Positions 14,942 through 23,527 of a stretch of DNA of 64,000 nucleotides are shown here, piece by piece. Every line of letters starts with the position of its first letter. The stretch's first letter is position 1. The position numbers and the translations under genes are program-made. The notes beneath the pieces were generated by a model. That model did no database searches and was not told the origin of the DNA. It saw only the letters and a list, made by a program, of their open reading frames with translations. The stretch is from Streptomyces catenulae. GTDB lineage: Bacteria > Actinomycetota > Actinomycetes > Streptomycetales > Streptomycetaceae. The stretch covers positions 62,001-126,000 of the forward strand of contig NZ_JODY01000022.1 in NCBI RefSeq assembly GCF_000718015.1, written 5' to 3'.

Positions 14942-16762
14942 CTACGCGCTCAGCTCGAAGGCTTCCGCTGACTGGGCCTCCGCCTTGACCGGCCGGACGA
15001 ACTCCACGGCAACGCGATTGTCAATCTTGTACCCACCCTTGACGCGCCCCGCGTGGACCTTGGTCGCCCTCTTGATGGTGACGCGCCGGACGAACATCGC
15101 TATGAACTTCCGCCGCTCGTCCAACCCTACGGAAGCCCACCACGAGCCCTCACCCAGAGGATCCGTCGAATCCCCGTCGTTGTGCAGCCACGCCGAAAGG
15201 GGAAGCTCTACCGTCTCCGGAGCGCTCAGGCTCTCCAAACGGGTCTTCGCCCGCTCAAGGCGGCCCTCAATGTTGGTCTTCCGCTTGAGAAACCTCTCCC
15301 GCCCAACGGGCCCCTCGTACAGTCCCGCGTCTAGTGCGTCGTACAGCTCGTTAATGGCCCGCTGGGCATCGTCCCGTTCCGCCTTCAGCTCGTGGCGCTC
15401 AGCGGCCGTCTTCGGGTCTTCCTTGGCCTGAGAGAAGACCGTGGTTGCGGCCCGGACGGCGAGCACGGTTTCCGCCGCCGGGTCGCTACGCGTGGCGTCT
15501 TGGATCAGGGCGAACACCTTCCGGGCTACGAAGTCGTCAACGTGCGACTGCATGGCGCTGTTGCCACTCTCGTGCTCGCCATCCACTGGCACCGCCTGAC
15601 TGGCCCGCGTGCATTTGTAGACCGGCTTGGGCCCACTGTTGAGACCCTTGAGCGGCCGATTGCACTCACAGACAGAGACAGGCTCCTTCTCCACGTCCCG
15701 GAGCCCCGAAAGAAGCGACTCACCCCGGGCCAGCCCCTCACCCTGACCACGGCCGCTAAGCCAGTCCTGAAGCTCGTACCACTCAGCCGGCGGGATGATC
15801 GGTTCGCAGATCATCACCGGACGTCCGTCTTCGTCCCGGTGAATCCGGTACCCCACAACCGTCTTTGTCTGGGTGCCGTCCTCCTTGACCCGGTAAATGG
15901 GCTCCGCGCTCATTCCGGCGATCACCGGGTTCATGAGGATGCCCTTAAGCGTGCGGACCGACCACTGAGACCGCGTCCGCTCCTTGCCGATGTTCTGGCC
16001 CTTCGTCGGGACGCCCCGCTTGTTCATGTCGGTGCAGATACCGGAGAGGGACCCAGGGTGAAATTTGCGAGGCCGGATCGGGACGTGCATGTACTTCTTG
16101 ATCGTCGCCCATATGCGGCGCAGGTTCATCGCTTCCTTCACGACGTGCACGAGCCGGTACAGCGGGTACTTGCTGTCAGGGCTGAGGTACTTCTCCGACT
16201 CGAAGCCGTACGGCGCCTGCCCGCCCAGCCAGCTCCGCTGAGACCGCTGAGCCACCTTGACGGCCCGAACCTTCTTGCTCTTCTTCTGTGACTCCTGGTG
16301 CCCAGCGTCAAGCCGCATGATCAGGTAGATCAGCGCCATCGTGTCGCGCGGGGCGAAGACACCGTCCATGACGCTGACGATGGTGATGCCCAGGCGGTGG
16401 AGTTCCGTCACGATCGGGATGGCGTCGGCTACCTCCCGGCGGGAAAAGCGGCTCACGTCGTACACCACGAGCATGTTGAAGAGCCGGTTACGAGCCGCCG
16501 TGAGCATGGCCTCGAAGCCTTCACGGTAAGCGTCGGGGTTCCAGCCGGAGACGCCAATGTCTTCGAAGTGGCGGAAGAACCGGGCTTCGCGCCTGACGGT
16601 CTCAGCCTCGTTCGCCTCCCGCTGGACCATCGGTGAGGCTTCGGTCTTGTCCGCCTTCGCGGACGACTGCCGGACGTAGCTGGCGGCAGTCGCTTCGATC
16701 TGGGGAAGGTCGTGGGGGGCGAAGCCCGCCGGGCGAGCGGGCGCGAAGGTTGCCAGGGCCAT
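14942..16762 (-). CDS. Large serine integrase (phiC31-type)
   Basis: A 606-residue site-specific recombinase that inserts the phage into nth. The catalytic domain begins near residue 25 with YVRQSS (nucleophile about Ser33). It carries MLVVYDVSRFSRREVADAIP and the phiC31-like block LIYLIMRLDAGHQES. A recombinase domain follows (residues about 190-330), then a zinc-ribbon pattern with CECNRPLKG and YKC. A coiled coil comes next (AAERHELKAERDDAQRAINE) and a basic C-terminus. Length matches phiC31 integrase. The gene reads away from the attachment junction, 150 bases from it, as in other serine-integrase prophages. No excisionase-type directionality factor is visible nearby. Confidence 0.95.
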   Translation of the reverse strand: MALATFAPARPAGFAPHDLPQIEATAASYVRQSSAKADKTEASPMVQREANEAETVRREARFFRHFEDIGVSGWNPDAYREGFEAMLTAARNRLFNMLVVYDVSRFSRREVADAIPIVTELHRLGITIVSVMDGVFAPRDTMALIYLIMRLDAGHQESQKKSKKVRAVKVAQRSQRSWLGGQAPYGFESEKYLSPDSKYPLYRLVHVVKEAMNLRRIWATIKKYMHVPIRPRKFHPGSLSGICTDMNKRGVPTKGQNIGKERTRSQWSVRTLKGILMNPVIAGMSAEPIYRVKEDGTQTKTVVGYRIHRDEDGRPVMICEPIIPPAEWYELQDWLSGRGQGEGLARGESLLSGLRDVEKEPVSVCECNRPLKGLNSGPKPVYKCTRASQAVPVDGEHESGNSAMQSHVDDFVARKVFALIQDATRSDPAAETVLAVRAATTVFSQAKEDPKTAAERHELKAERDDAQRAINELYDALDAGLYEGPVGRERFLKRKTNIEGRLERAKTRLESLSAPETVELPLSAWLHNDGDSTDPLGEGSWWASVGLDERRKFIAMFVRRVTIKRATKVHAGRVKGGYKIDNRVAVEFVRPVKAEAQSAEAFELSA

Positions 16763-16838
16763 CGGTGGTCTCCCTGTCTCGTAGGTGCCGTGGCCCGTTG
16801 GGGCGCTGCACCTAGGGACTAAGGAGCCGATTGCCTAT

Positions 16839-17651
16839 CTATGCCGCTGATCTATGCGAACCGTAGGGAATGCACAGGTCAGCGGCACGTTCGGACCGTA
16901 GTCCCGAACGGTGAAACCCGAAGGCGTTGCCGAGCACGACATTGGCGGTCTTGCGGCCGACGCCGGGCAGCGTGACCAGGTCCTCCAGGCGGCCGGGGAC
17001 CTCACCGCCGAAGCGGTCCCGCAGCGCCGCCGACAGGCCGAGCAGCGACCGTGCCTTGGCCCGGAAGAAGCCCGTCGGCCGGATCAGCTCCTCCAGCCGC
17101 TCCGGGTCCATCGCCGCCATGTCCTCCGGGGTGGGGCAGGCGGCGAAGAGCGCCGGGGTGGTCTGGTTGACCCGCAGATCGGTGGTCTGCGCGGAGAGCA
17201 CCGTCGCGACCAGCAGCTCGAAGGGGTTGGTGAAGTCCAGCTCCGGGTGGGCGTACGGATACAGCTCCGCCAGCTCCCGGTTGATCCGCCGCGCCCGCCG
17301 CACCAGCGCGACCCGCGACTCCGGCTTACCGGCGGCGGTCTTGGTGGCGGCCGTCTTCTTCGCGGTGGTCGTCTTCTTCGCGGCGGTCTTCCCGGCGGCG
17401 GCCGTCGTCGCCTTCTTGGCCACGGTCTTCTTCGCCGTCGCCTTCTTCGCCGCGGTCTTCTTCGCCGCGCCCGCCCCGGCAGCCGTTTTCTCGGCCGTCG
17501 TCTTCTCGGCAGCCGCCTTCTCGGCGGGCGCCCCCGCCGCTGCCTTCTTGGCCGCCGCCTTCTTGACCGCCGCCCGCGACGTGGCCGCCTCCGCTCCGTT
17601 CCGCCCGGCCGGGGGTGCGGTCGTCTCCGTCGTCTTCGCTGGGTGTTTCAC
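16839..17651 (-). pseudogene. nth: Endonuclease III, 3' part lost by prophage insertion
   Basis: The DNA glycosylase/AP lyase of base excision repair. The 270-residue frame has an N-terminal Ala/Lys/Thr-rich extension of about 108 residues (repeats such as [14 protein letters not shown], histone H1-like). The glycosylase follows, starting near [19 protein letters not shown] and including [12 protein letters not shown] and the helix-hairpin-helix [14 protein letters not shown] with the catalytic Lys. The catalytic Asp (the VDTH motif) and the Cys ligands of the iron-sulfur cluster should follow but are missing. The last 25 residues are phage-derived. The protein cannot be an active Nth. The 3' part should lie at the other prophage end. 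Confidence 0.92.
16905..16925. other. Prophage-host attachment junction (attR) inside nth
   Basis: Reading nth on the minus strand, the conserved ...VLGNAFG ends at codon GGG (16917-16919). The next codons ([13 protein letters not shown]) are unrelated to Nth, which should continue with a Val-Asp-Thr-His region. The shared core must therefore lie at or just before CGCCTTCGGG. The exact 2-bp crossover of a serine recombinase cannot be fixed without the attL sequence, which is outside the window. Confidence 0.7.
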
Positions 17652-18091
17652 GCCGCCCTCTTCCGTACCGACTCGTGCCGTGCCGACTTCCGTACCGGGT
17701 CCGCCGCCGGGCGGCGCGCGGTGCGCGCCGGGCCGGGGGTCCGCGGCCTCCGCGGGGCCTGCCGACCGTGCCCCGGCGGGACCGGCGATTTGGTGCTTAC
17801 GTTCGCTTCCGGGGCGTTCACGGGCGGCCGTTCGCCCAGAGCGGAATCGCGTTCGGCGGTCACTCGCTCAGCCCCCCTCGTCCCGTGCTCTCACCGGCGT
17901 GTTGGACACTCGGCCAGACTACGACCACCCACCGACATCCGACTCGATCACCGGATTTCACCACCCCGATCGGCCCCCTGGCGTAGGGCTTGGGCCATCG
18001 GTCCGGCAAACTTGTGATTGATCGCACTGTTTTGCATTCCGGCATGATGGGGACCACAGTCCCCCGGAGCATGTCGACAAGGAGAGATCTC
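17652..18091. promoter_or_regulatory. Divergent intergenic region between nth and crp
   Basis: About 440 bases that must hold the promoters for nth (leftward) and crp (rightward). No convincing gene lies in it; short frames overlapping it have unbiased codon positions. The crp ribosome binding site AAGGAGAG ends 6 bases before the GTG start. I could not pick out promoter boxes or a Crp-type site with confidence. Confidence 0.4.
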
Positions 18092-18766
18092 GTGGACGAC
18101 GTTCTGCGGCGCGCACCGCTCTTCGCGGCGCTCGACGATGAGCAGGCGGCGGAGCTGCGCGCCTCGATGGGAGAGGTCACGCTCGCTCGCGGCGACGCCC
18201 TGTTCCACGAAGGGGACCCCGGCGACCGCCTGTACGTGGTCACCGAGGGCAAGGTGAAGCTGCACCGCACCTCCCCGGACGGCCGCGAGAACATGCTCGC
18301 CGTCCTCGGCCCCGGCGAGCTGATCGGTGAGCTGTCGCTCTTCGACCCGGGCCCGCGTACCGCCACCGCCTCCGCCCTCACCGAGGTCAAGCTCCTCGGC
18401 CTGGGCCACGGCGACCTCCAGCCGTGGCTGAACGCCCGGCCCGAGGTGGCCACCGCCCTGCTGCGCGCCGTCGCCCGGCGCCTGCGCAAGACCAACGACC
18501 AGATGTCCGACCTGGTCTTCTCGGACGTCCCCGGCCGGGTCGCCCGTGCCCTGCTGGACCTGTCGCGCCGCTTCGGCGTGCAGTCCGAGGAGGGCATCCA
18601 CGTGGTCCACGATCTGACGCAGGAGGAGCTGGCCCAGCTGGTCGGCGCCTCCCGCGAGACGGTCAACAAGGCCCTCGCCGACTTCGCGGGCCGCGGCTGG
18701 CTGCGCCTGGAGGCCCGTGCGGTGATCCTCCTCGACGTCGAGCGGCTGGCGAAGCGCTCCCGCTGA
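18092..18766 (+). CDS. crp: Crp/Fnr-family transcription regulator (Streptomyces Crp)
   Basis: A 224-residue cyclic-nucleotide-binding regulator, apparently the orthologue of S. coelicolor Crp (SCO3571, from memory), which controls germination and antibiotic output. The N-terminal cNMP-binding beta barrel contains LFHEGDPGDRLYVVTEGKVK and the cassette GPGELIGELSLFDPGPRTAT. The C-terminal winged helix has LTQEELAQLVGASRETVNKA as recognition helix region. The GTG start at 18092 was chosen over an ATG at 18071 because AAGGAGAG lies correctly ahead of it. It is divergent from nth, the conserved Streptomyces arrangement. Confidence 0.93.
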   Translation: MDDVLRRAPLFAALDDEQAAELRASMGEVTLARGDALFHEGDPGDRLYVVTEGKVKLHRTSPDGRENMLAVLGPGELIGELSLFDPGPRTATASALTEVKLLGLGHGDLQPWLNARPEVATALLRAVARRLRKTNDQMSDLVFSDVPGRVARALLDLSRRFGVQSEEGIHVVHDLTQEELAQLVGASRETVNKALADFAGRGWLRLEARAVILLDVERLAKRSR

Positions 18767-18974
18767 CCCCGGGCGCCGCCCCCGCGGCGGCGCCCCGCTC
18801 CCGGCCCGTACGGCGCCGCTCACCCGCGCGCCGCGCCCCTGAGTCGCCGCGGCCGGGAAAACCGCCTGAGCGGCCGTATACGGCGTCTGAGTGGGCATGT
18901 ACGCGTCCAGCGCCCGCGCTCCCGGCCGGAAAATCCGGTGGCCCGGCCGTCGGACGCGTCGTCATGCTGACGCC

Positions 18975-19787
18975 ATGACCGACTCCACGGGCCCGGGGCT
19001 CGACCAGGACGGCTGCTTCCTCCGGGAGGGCGCGCTCTCCCGGATCACCGACGCGTTCGCCCCCGTGGTGGCGGCCGCGCGCGAGCGGAGCGCCGCGCGC
19101 TTCGGCGACCGGCTGCATAGCGCGTACCTCTACGGCAGCATCCCGCGCGGCACCGCCGTCCCCGGTGTCTCCGACCTCGATCTGCTGCTCGCGCTCCACA
19201 CCCCGCCCACCCCGGACGACCACGCCACGGCCGACGCGCTGGGCGCGGAGCTGGACGCCGAGTTCCCGCAGATCGACGGCGCCGGGGTCCTGGTCGAGGG
19301 CGTGCCCCGGCTGCTGAGCGAGGTGGAGCGGTACGACCTGGGCTGGTTCGTGGCCTGTCTGTGTACCCCGCTCACCGGCCCCGACCTGGGCGAACGGCTG
19401 CCCCGCTACCGTCCGACCACGCTGCTGGCCCGGGAGACCAACGGCGACCTCTTCCGCCTGCTGCCCGGGATGCGCGAGCGCGCCGCGGCGGCGCGTACGG
19501 AGGCGGAGCGGCGGCGGCTGACCCGCGGGATGAGCCGCCATCTGGTCCGTACCGGCTTCACGCTGGTGATGCCGCGGTGGGGCGGCTGGACCAGCGATCT
19601 GACCGAGATGGCCGAGGTGTTCGGCCGCTACTACCCGGCGCGCGCCGAGCAGATGCGCGCCGCGGCCCGCGCCGCCCACGCCCCGGCGGACCACCCCGCG
19701 CTGCTCGACACGCTGCTGGCCGATCTCGCGCCCTGGCTGGCCGACGAGTATCTGGCCGTCCACGGCCCGAAGGCACCCCGCCCCTGA
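18975..19787 (+). CDS. Nucleotidyltransferase-domain protein
   Basis: A 270-residue protein starting MTDSTGPGLDQDG. Residues about 52-72 carry the polymerase-beta-like nucleotidyltransferase signature: YGSIPRGTAVPGVSDLDLLL, that is, Gly-Ser followed by Asp-x-Asp (Asp67 and Asp69), which binds metal and nucleotide. The rest is helical. The substrate is unknown. Proteins of this shape include aminoglycoside-adenylyltransferase-like enzymes and nucleotidyltransferase-type antitoxins, but no companion gene is coupled to it. The MBL-fold gene is convergent, 25 bases beyond its stop. Confidence 0.82.
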   Translation: MTDSTGPGLDQDGCFLREGALSRITDAFAPVVAAARERSAARFGDRLHSAYLYGSIPRGTAVPGVSDLDLLLALHTPPTPDDHATADALGAELDAEFPQIDGAGVLVEGVPRLLSEVERYDLGWFVACLCTPLTGPDLGERLPRYRPTTLLARETNGDLFRLLPGMRERAAAARTEAERRRLTRGMSRHLVRTGFTLVMPRWGGWTSDLTEMAEVFGRYYPARAEQMRAAARAAHAPADHPALLDTLLADLAPWLADEYLAVHGPKAPRP

Positions 19788-19812
19788 GCGGCCCGGGGCG
19801 CCCCCGGACGCG

Positions 19813-20643
19813 TCAGATCAGCCCGTGCTCCCCCAGGTACTCCAGCTGCGCCCATACGGAGAGTTCGGCGGCGGGCCACAGGGAGCGGTCGACGTCGGCG
19901 TAGACCGCGGCGACGACCTCGGACGCCGTCCGGTGGCCGTTCTCCACCGCGGTCTCCACCTGGGCGAGCCGGTGGGCCCGGTGCGCCAGGTAGAACTCCA
20001 TCGCCCCCTGGGCGTCGTCGAGCACCGGGCCGTGCCCGGGGAGCACCGTCGTCACCCCGTCGTCGACGGTGAGCGAACGGAGGCGGCGCAGCGAGTCCAG
20101 GTACTCGCCGAGGCGTCCGTCGGGGTGGGCGACCATCGTGGTGCCGCGCCCCAGGACGGTGTCGCCGGTCAGGACGGCGGCGTCGGCGGGCAGATGGAAC
20201 GAGAGCGAGTCGGCGGTGTGCCCCGGGGTGGGCACGACGCGCAGCTCCAGCCCGCCGGTGGTGATCACATCACCGGCGCCCAGCCCCTCGTCCCCCAGGC
20301 GCAGCGCCGGGTCCAGGGCGCGGACGGCCGTACCGGTCAGCTCGGCGAAGCGGGCGGCGCCCTCGGCGTGATCGGGGTGCCCATGGGTGAGCAGGGTCAG
20401 CGCGACGCGTTTGCCCGCCTGCTCGGCGGCGTCGACGACGGCCCGCAGATGGCCCTCGTCGAGCGGCCCGGGGTCGATGACGACGGCCAGCGGGGAGTCG
20501 GGTTCGGCGAGGAGCCAGGTGTTGGTGCCGTCCAGGGTCATCGCCGACGGGTTGGGCGCCAGGACGCACCGGGCGCGGTCGGTGGCCGGTCCGGAGACCA
20601 CCGCGCCCCGGGGTTGCCCGGGGAGCGCTGCCGCGTCGGTCAT
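19813..20643 (-). CDS. MBL-fold metallo-hydrolase (LACTB2-like)
   Basis: A 276-residue metallo-beta-lactamase-fold hydrolase beginning MTDAAALPGQPRG. The zinc-binding signature THGHPDHAEGA (HxHxDH) is in the first half, followed by PTPGHTADSLSF, LTGDTVLGRG and a late PGHGPVLDD. N-terminal LDGTNTWLLAE is typical of the beta-lactamase-like LACTB2/RNase Z-related group. The start overlaps the stop of the NUDIX gene by 4 bases (ATGA), so the two are translationally coupled. The pair is conserved in Streptomyces, but the substrates are not known to me. Confidence 0.88.
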   Translation of the reverse strand: MTDAAALPGQPRGAVVSGPATDRARCVLAPNPSAMTLDGTNTWLLAEPDSPLAVVIDPGPLDEGHLRAVVDAAEQAGKRVALTLLTHGHPDHAEGAARFAELTGTAVRALDPALRLGDEGLGAGDVITTGGLELRVVPTPGHTADSLSFHLPADAAVLTGDTVLGRGTTMVAHPDGRLGEYLDSLRRLRSLTVDDGVTTVLPGHGPVLDDAQGAMEFYLAHRAHRLAQVETAVENGHRTASEVVAAVYADVDRSLWPAAELSVWAQLEYLGEHGLI

Positions 20644-21533
20644 GCCAGGTCTCCTTCCCCGGCGTCGCCCGGGGCGCCCGGGGCGATGTGCTTGGTGAAC
20701 TCCTCGTGCCCCGGCCAGCTCAGCTCGATCGCGCCGTCGCGCAGCCGGGCGCGGGCCAGCACCGGCGTCAGATCGCGCCGCCCGGCGGCTTCCAGGGCAG
20801 CGGCGGCGGACCCGTACGGCTCCAGGGCGCGCAGGGTGGCGAGGGTCGGCGGCATCATCAGCAGTTCGCCGCGTTCGTATCCGGCGACGGCGTCGACCGG
20901 GCGGGTCCACACGGTGCGGTCCGCCTCCGTGGAGGCGTTGCGGGTGCGCTGGCCCTCGGGGAGCGCGGCGACGAAGAACCAGGTGTCGTAGCGGCGCGGT
21001 TCGAACTCGGGGGTGATCCAGCGCGCCCAGGCGCCCAGCAGGTCGGAGCGGAGCACCAGACCGTGGTGGTCGAGGAAGTCGGCGAAGGAGAGTTCGTGGG
21101 CGACGAGGGCGGCGCGTCCGGCCTCCCAGTCGTCGCCGGTGGTGTCCGCGACGACGGTCGTCGCGGAGGGGCCCGCGAGCAGCACCCCGGACTCCTCGAA
21201 CGTCTCGCGCACCGCGGCGCAGACGACGGACTGCGCGGCGGCCTCGTCGACGCCCAGCCGCGCGGCCCACGCGGCGCGCGACGGCCCGGCCCAGGCGACC
21301 GGCCGTTCGTCGCGCGGGTCCACGGAGCCACCCGGATAGGCGTACGCGCCTCCGGCGAAGGCCATGGAGGCGCGTCTGCGCAGCATGTGGACGGCGGGGC
21401 CGCCGTCGCCGTCCCGCAGCAGCAGGACGGTCGCGGCGCGCCGGGGCTCGGCGGGGGTCAGCTCGCCGTTCACGAGCGCCCGGATGAGGCCCGGCCACTC
21501 CGGCGGATACCACTGGCCATTGGTCGACGACAT
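20640..21533 (-). CDS. NUDIX hydrolase
   Basis: A 297-residue NUDIX protein of the NUDT19-like long type. AFAGGAYAYPGGSVDPRDER opens the NUDIX fold. The catalytic box is split by an insertion and ends in VRETFEESGVLLAG (RExxEExG), residues about 108-121. Further strands include RRYDTWFFVAALPEGQ. The family hydrolyses nucleoside diphosphates linked to another group, often CoA derivatives. It is translationally coupled to the downstream MBL-fold hydrolase. The start MSSTNGQWYPPEWP at 21533 is the only sensible one. Confidence 0.9.
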   Translation of the reverse strand: MSSTNGQWYPPEWPGLIRALVNGELTPAEPRRAATVLLLRDGDGGPAVHMLRRRASMAFAGGAYAYPGGSVDPRDERPVAWAGPSRAAWAARLGVDEAAAQSVVCAAVRETFEESGVLLAGPSATTVVADTTGDDWEAGRAALVAHELSFADFLDHHGLVLRSDLLGAWARWITPEFEPRRYDTWFFVAALPEGQRTRNASTEADRTVWTRPVDAVAGYERGELLMMPPTLATLRALEPYGSAAAALEAAGRRDLTPVLARARLRDGAIELSWPGHEEFTKHIAPGAPGDAGEGDLA

Positions 21534-21684
21534 GGCCGGATGCTATGCGCTCACGCGCGGATGTTCGAGGGGCTCTTTTCGGCACCCCGGCCACCACGGG
21601 CGCGGCGGACACGGCCCGGCCGTCCGCCCGTGCCGCGTCCGGTTCCCCGGAGCGGCCGGGCGTACGGACGACCGGCGGCGCGGA

Positions 21685-22149
21685 CTACTCCGCGATCTCG
21701 ACCTGGATCTCGACCTCGACGGGCGCGTCGAGCGGCAGCACCGCCACACCGACCGCGGAGCGGGCGTGGACGCCCTTGTCGCCGAGGATCTCGCCGAGCA
21801 GCTCACTGGCGCCGTTGATGACACCGGGCTGGCCGGTGAAGTCGGGCGCGGAGGCGACGAAGCCGACGACCTTGACGACGCGCTGGATCCGGTCCAGGTC
21901 GCCGACGACGGACTTCACGGCGGCGAGCGCGTTGAGCGCGCAGGTCGCGGCCAGCTCCTTGGCCGCCTCCGGGGTCACACCGGCGCCGACCTTGCCGGTG
22001 GCGGGCAGCGCGCCGTCCACCATGGGCAGCTGGCCGGAGGTGAAGACGTACTTCCCGGAGCGCACCGCGGGCTGGTAGGCCGCCAGCGGCGGCACCACCT
22101 CGGGGAGCTTCAGCCCCAGCTCAGCGATCCTCGTCTCGACGGCGCTCAC
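21685..22149 (-). CDS. RidA-family enamine/imine deaminase-like protein
   Basis: A 154-residue YjgF/YER057c/UK114 family protein, starting from GTG 22147-22149 (SAVETRIAELGL). Its features are the family core GKYVFTSGQLPMVDG, TCALNALAAVKSVVGDLDRI and the end strand VEVEIQVEIAE. It appears to belong to a RidA subgroup with a Gly-rich GVTPEAAKELA helix. RidA proteins form trimers and hydrolyse reactive enamines released by PLP enzymes. The start overlaps the stop of the DUF4177 gene (GTGA), so both are in one operon. Confidence 0.88.
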   Translation of the reverse strand: MSAVETRIAELGLKLPEVVPPLAAYQPAVRSGKYVFTSGQLPMVDGALPATGKVGAGVTPEAAKELAATCALNALAAVKSVVGDLDRIQRVVKVVGFVASAPDFTGQPGVINGASELLGEILGDKGVHARSAVGVAVLPLDAPVEVEIQVEIAE

Positions 22150-22304
22150 GCCTTGGCCCGCTTCAGGTAGGCCACCAGCTGCTCGGGGTTGTTCGGGCCC
22201 GGAACGACCTGGACCAGCTCCCAGCCGTCCTCGCCCCAGGTGTCCAGAATCTGCTTCGTCGCGTGTACGAGAAGCGGCACGGTCGCGTATTCCCACTTGG
22301 TCAT
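22146..22304 (-). CDS. DUF4177 family small protein
   Basis: A 52-residue protein, MTKWEYATVPLLVHATKQIL, ending in YLKRAKA. The pattern KWEYATVPL...LDTWGEDGWELVQV is the DUF4177 signature (beta strand, helix, then GW-E-LV). The function is unknown. It is conserved next to the RidA gene in Streptomyces and is coupled to it by a 4-base overlap. An upstream extension of the frame to 22367 is Ala-rich and lacks a binding site. Confidence 0.82.
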   Translation of the reverse strand: MTKWEYATVPLLVHATKQILDTWGEDGWELVQVVPGPNNPEQLVAYLKRAKA

Positions 22305-22504
22305 GGGGCGAGCGTAATACCTGCCGGTGACGGCCCCGGACGCCGCCGCCCCCACCGCTGCGGCCACGGCCGCTCTCCGCCCGGAACGCCCGCCGCGGGC
22401 GCCCTTCCCGTATCCGGCGCCCCGTCCCGTAGGGGACCGTCTCCGGGACGGATCCGGGGTCGGCCCGTGCGTAGCCGCGGCGGGGACTGGTTAGGCTCCT
22501 TGAC

Positions 22505-23527
22505 GTGAGCAGGCTCCATGTCGTCAGCGGCAAGGGCGGCACCGGAAAGACCACGGTCGCCGCTGCCCTCGCCCTTGCCCTGGCCACCGAGGGACGCCGG
22601 ACCCTCCTGGTCGAGGTCGAGGGCCGCCAGGGCATCGCCCAGGTCTTCGAGACCGAGGCCCTGCCGTACGAGGAACGCAAGATCGCGGTGGCCCCCGGCC
22701 CGGACGGCGCCGCGGCGGGTGACGCCGCCCGCGGCGGGCGCCGCCCCGGCGAGGTGCACGCCCTCGCCATCGACGCCGAGCGCGCGCTGCTGGACTACCT
22801 CCAGATGTTCTACAAGCTCGGCAGCGCCGGCCGGGCCCTGAAGAAGCTCGGCGCCATCGACTTCGCCACCACCATCGCCCCCGGTCTGCGGGACGTCCTG
22901 CTGACCGGCAAGGCGTGCGAGGCGGTGCGCCGCAAGGACAAGCAGGGCCGGTACGTCTACGACGCGGTGGTGATGGACGCCCCGCCCACCGGCCGCATCA
23001 CCCGTTTCCTGAACGTCAACGACGAGGTGGCGGGCCTGGCCAAGATGGGCCCGATCCACAATCAGGCCCAGGCGGTCATGCGGGTCCTCAAGTCCCCCGA
23101 GACCGCGGTGCACATGGTCACGCTCCTGGAGGAGATGCCGGTCCAGGAGACCGCCGACGGCATCGCGGAGCTGCGCGCCGCCGGGCTCCCGGTCGGCGGC
23201 GTCGTCATCAACATGACCCGCCCCGCCGTGCTCGGCACCGGCGATCTCGACATCGCCGCCCGCGGCGCCCGCGCGGGCGTGGCCAAGGCACTGTCCCAGG
23301 CGGGGCTGGGCGGGGCGCGCCGCGGCGGGCTGGCCGAGCGGCTGATCGACCCGCTGCTGGAGCAGGCCCGCGAGCACGCCGAGCGGGTCGATCTGGAGCG
23401 CGCCGAGCACGCCGAGCTGACCGCCCTCGGCCTGCCCACCTACGAGCTGGAGCTGCTCCCCGAGGGAGTGGACCTCGCCGGTCTCTACCGCCTGGCGAGG
23501 GAGCTGCGGAGACAGGGGCCCATATGA
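22505..23527 (+). CDS. ArsA-like ATPase, first of a pair
   Basis: A 340-residue P-loop ATPase of the ArsA/GET3 type with a GTG start. The deviant Walker A is GKGGTGKTT (residues about 9-17), with an A' motif VEVEGRQGIAQVFE and switch II DAPPTGRITRF. No arsenic-binding Cys triad is visible, and no ars genes lie nearby. It probably acts in protein targeting or as a partner of the second ATPase, not in arsenite efflux. It overlaps the next gene by 4 bases. The pair is conserved upstream of wblA in Streptomyces. Confidence 0.88.
   Translation: MSRLHVVSGKGGTGKTTVAAALALALATEGRRTLLVEVEGRQGIAQVFETEALPYEERKIAVAPGPDGAAAGDAARGGRRPGEVHALAIDAERALLDYLQMFYKLGSAGRALKKLGAIDFATTIAPGLRDVLLTGKACEAVRRKDKQGRYVYDAVVMDAPPTGRITRFLNVNDEVAGLAKMGPIHNQAQAVMRVLKSPETAVHMVTLLEEMPVQETADGIAELRAAGLPVGGVVINMTRPAVLGTGDLDIAARGARAGVAKALSQAGLGGARRGGLAERLIDPLLEQAREHAERVDLERAEHAELTALGLPTYELELLPEGVDLAGLYRLARELRRQGPI

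Larger units (their letters stand above)
1..16919. mobile_element. Integrated siphophage (prophage), right-hand part
   Basis: All genes from the integrase down to the left window edge run leftward in the order of an HK97-like siphophage: integrase, HNH, terminases, portal, protease, capsid, connectors, tail tube, chaperones, tape measure, tail tip. The right boundary falls inside nth at about 16,905-16,925, where the Nth reading frame changes from conserved host sequence to unrelated sequence. The left boundary, lysis genes, replication genes and immunity genes are outside the window. Structural genes look intact, with tight overlaps and no frameshift except the programmed one, so the element may be an inducible phage. 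That is inference, because more than half of a typical genome is not visible. Confidence 0.95.

Noticed and set aside
14803..16835. CCGATTGCCT occurring on both sides of the integrase gene
   Set aside because: Only ten bases and no further similarity around them; probably chance.
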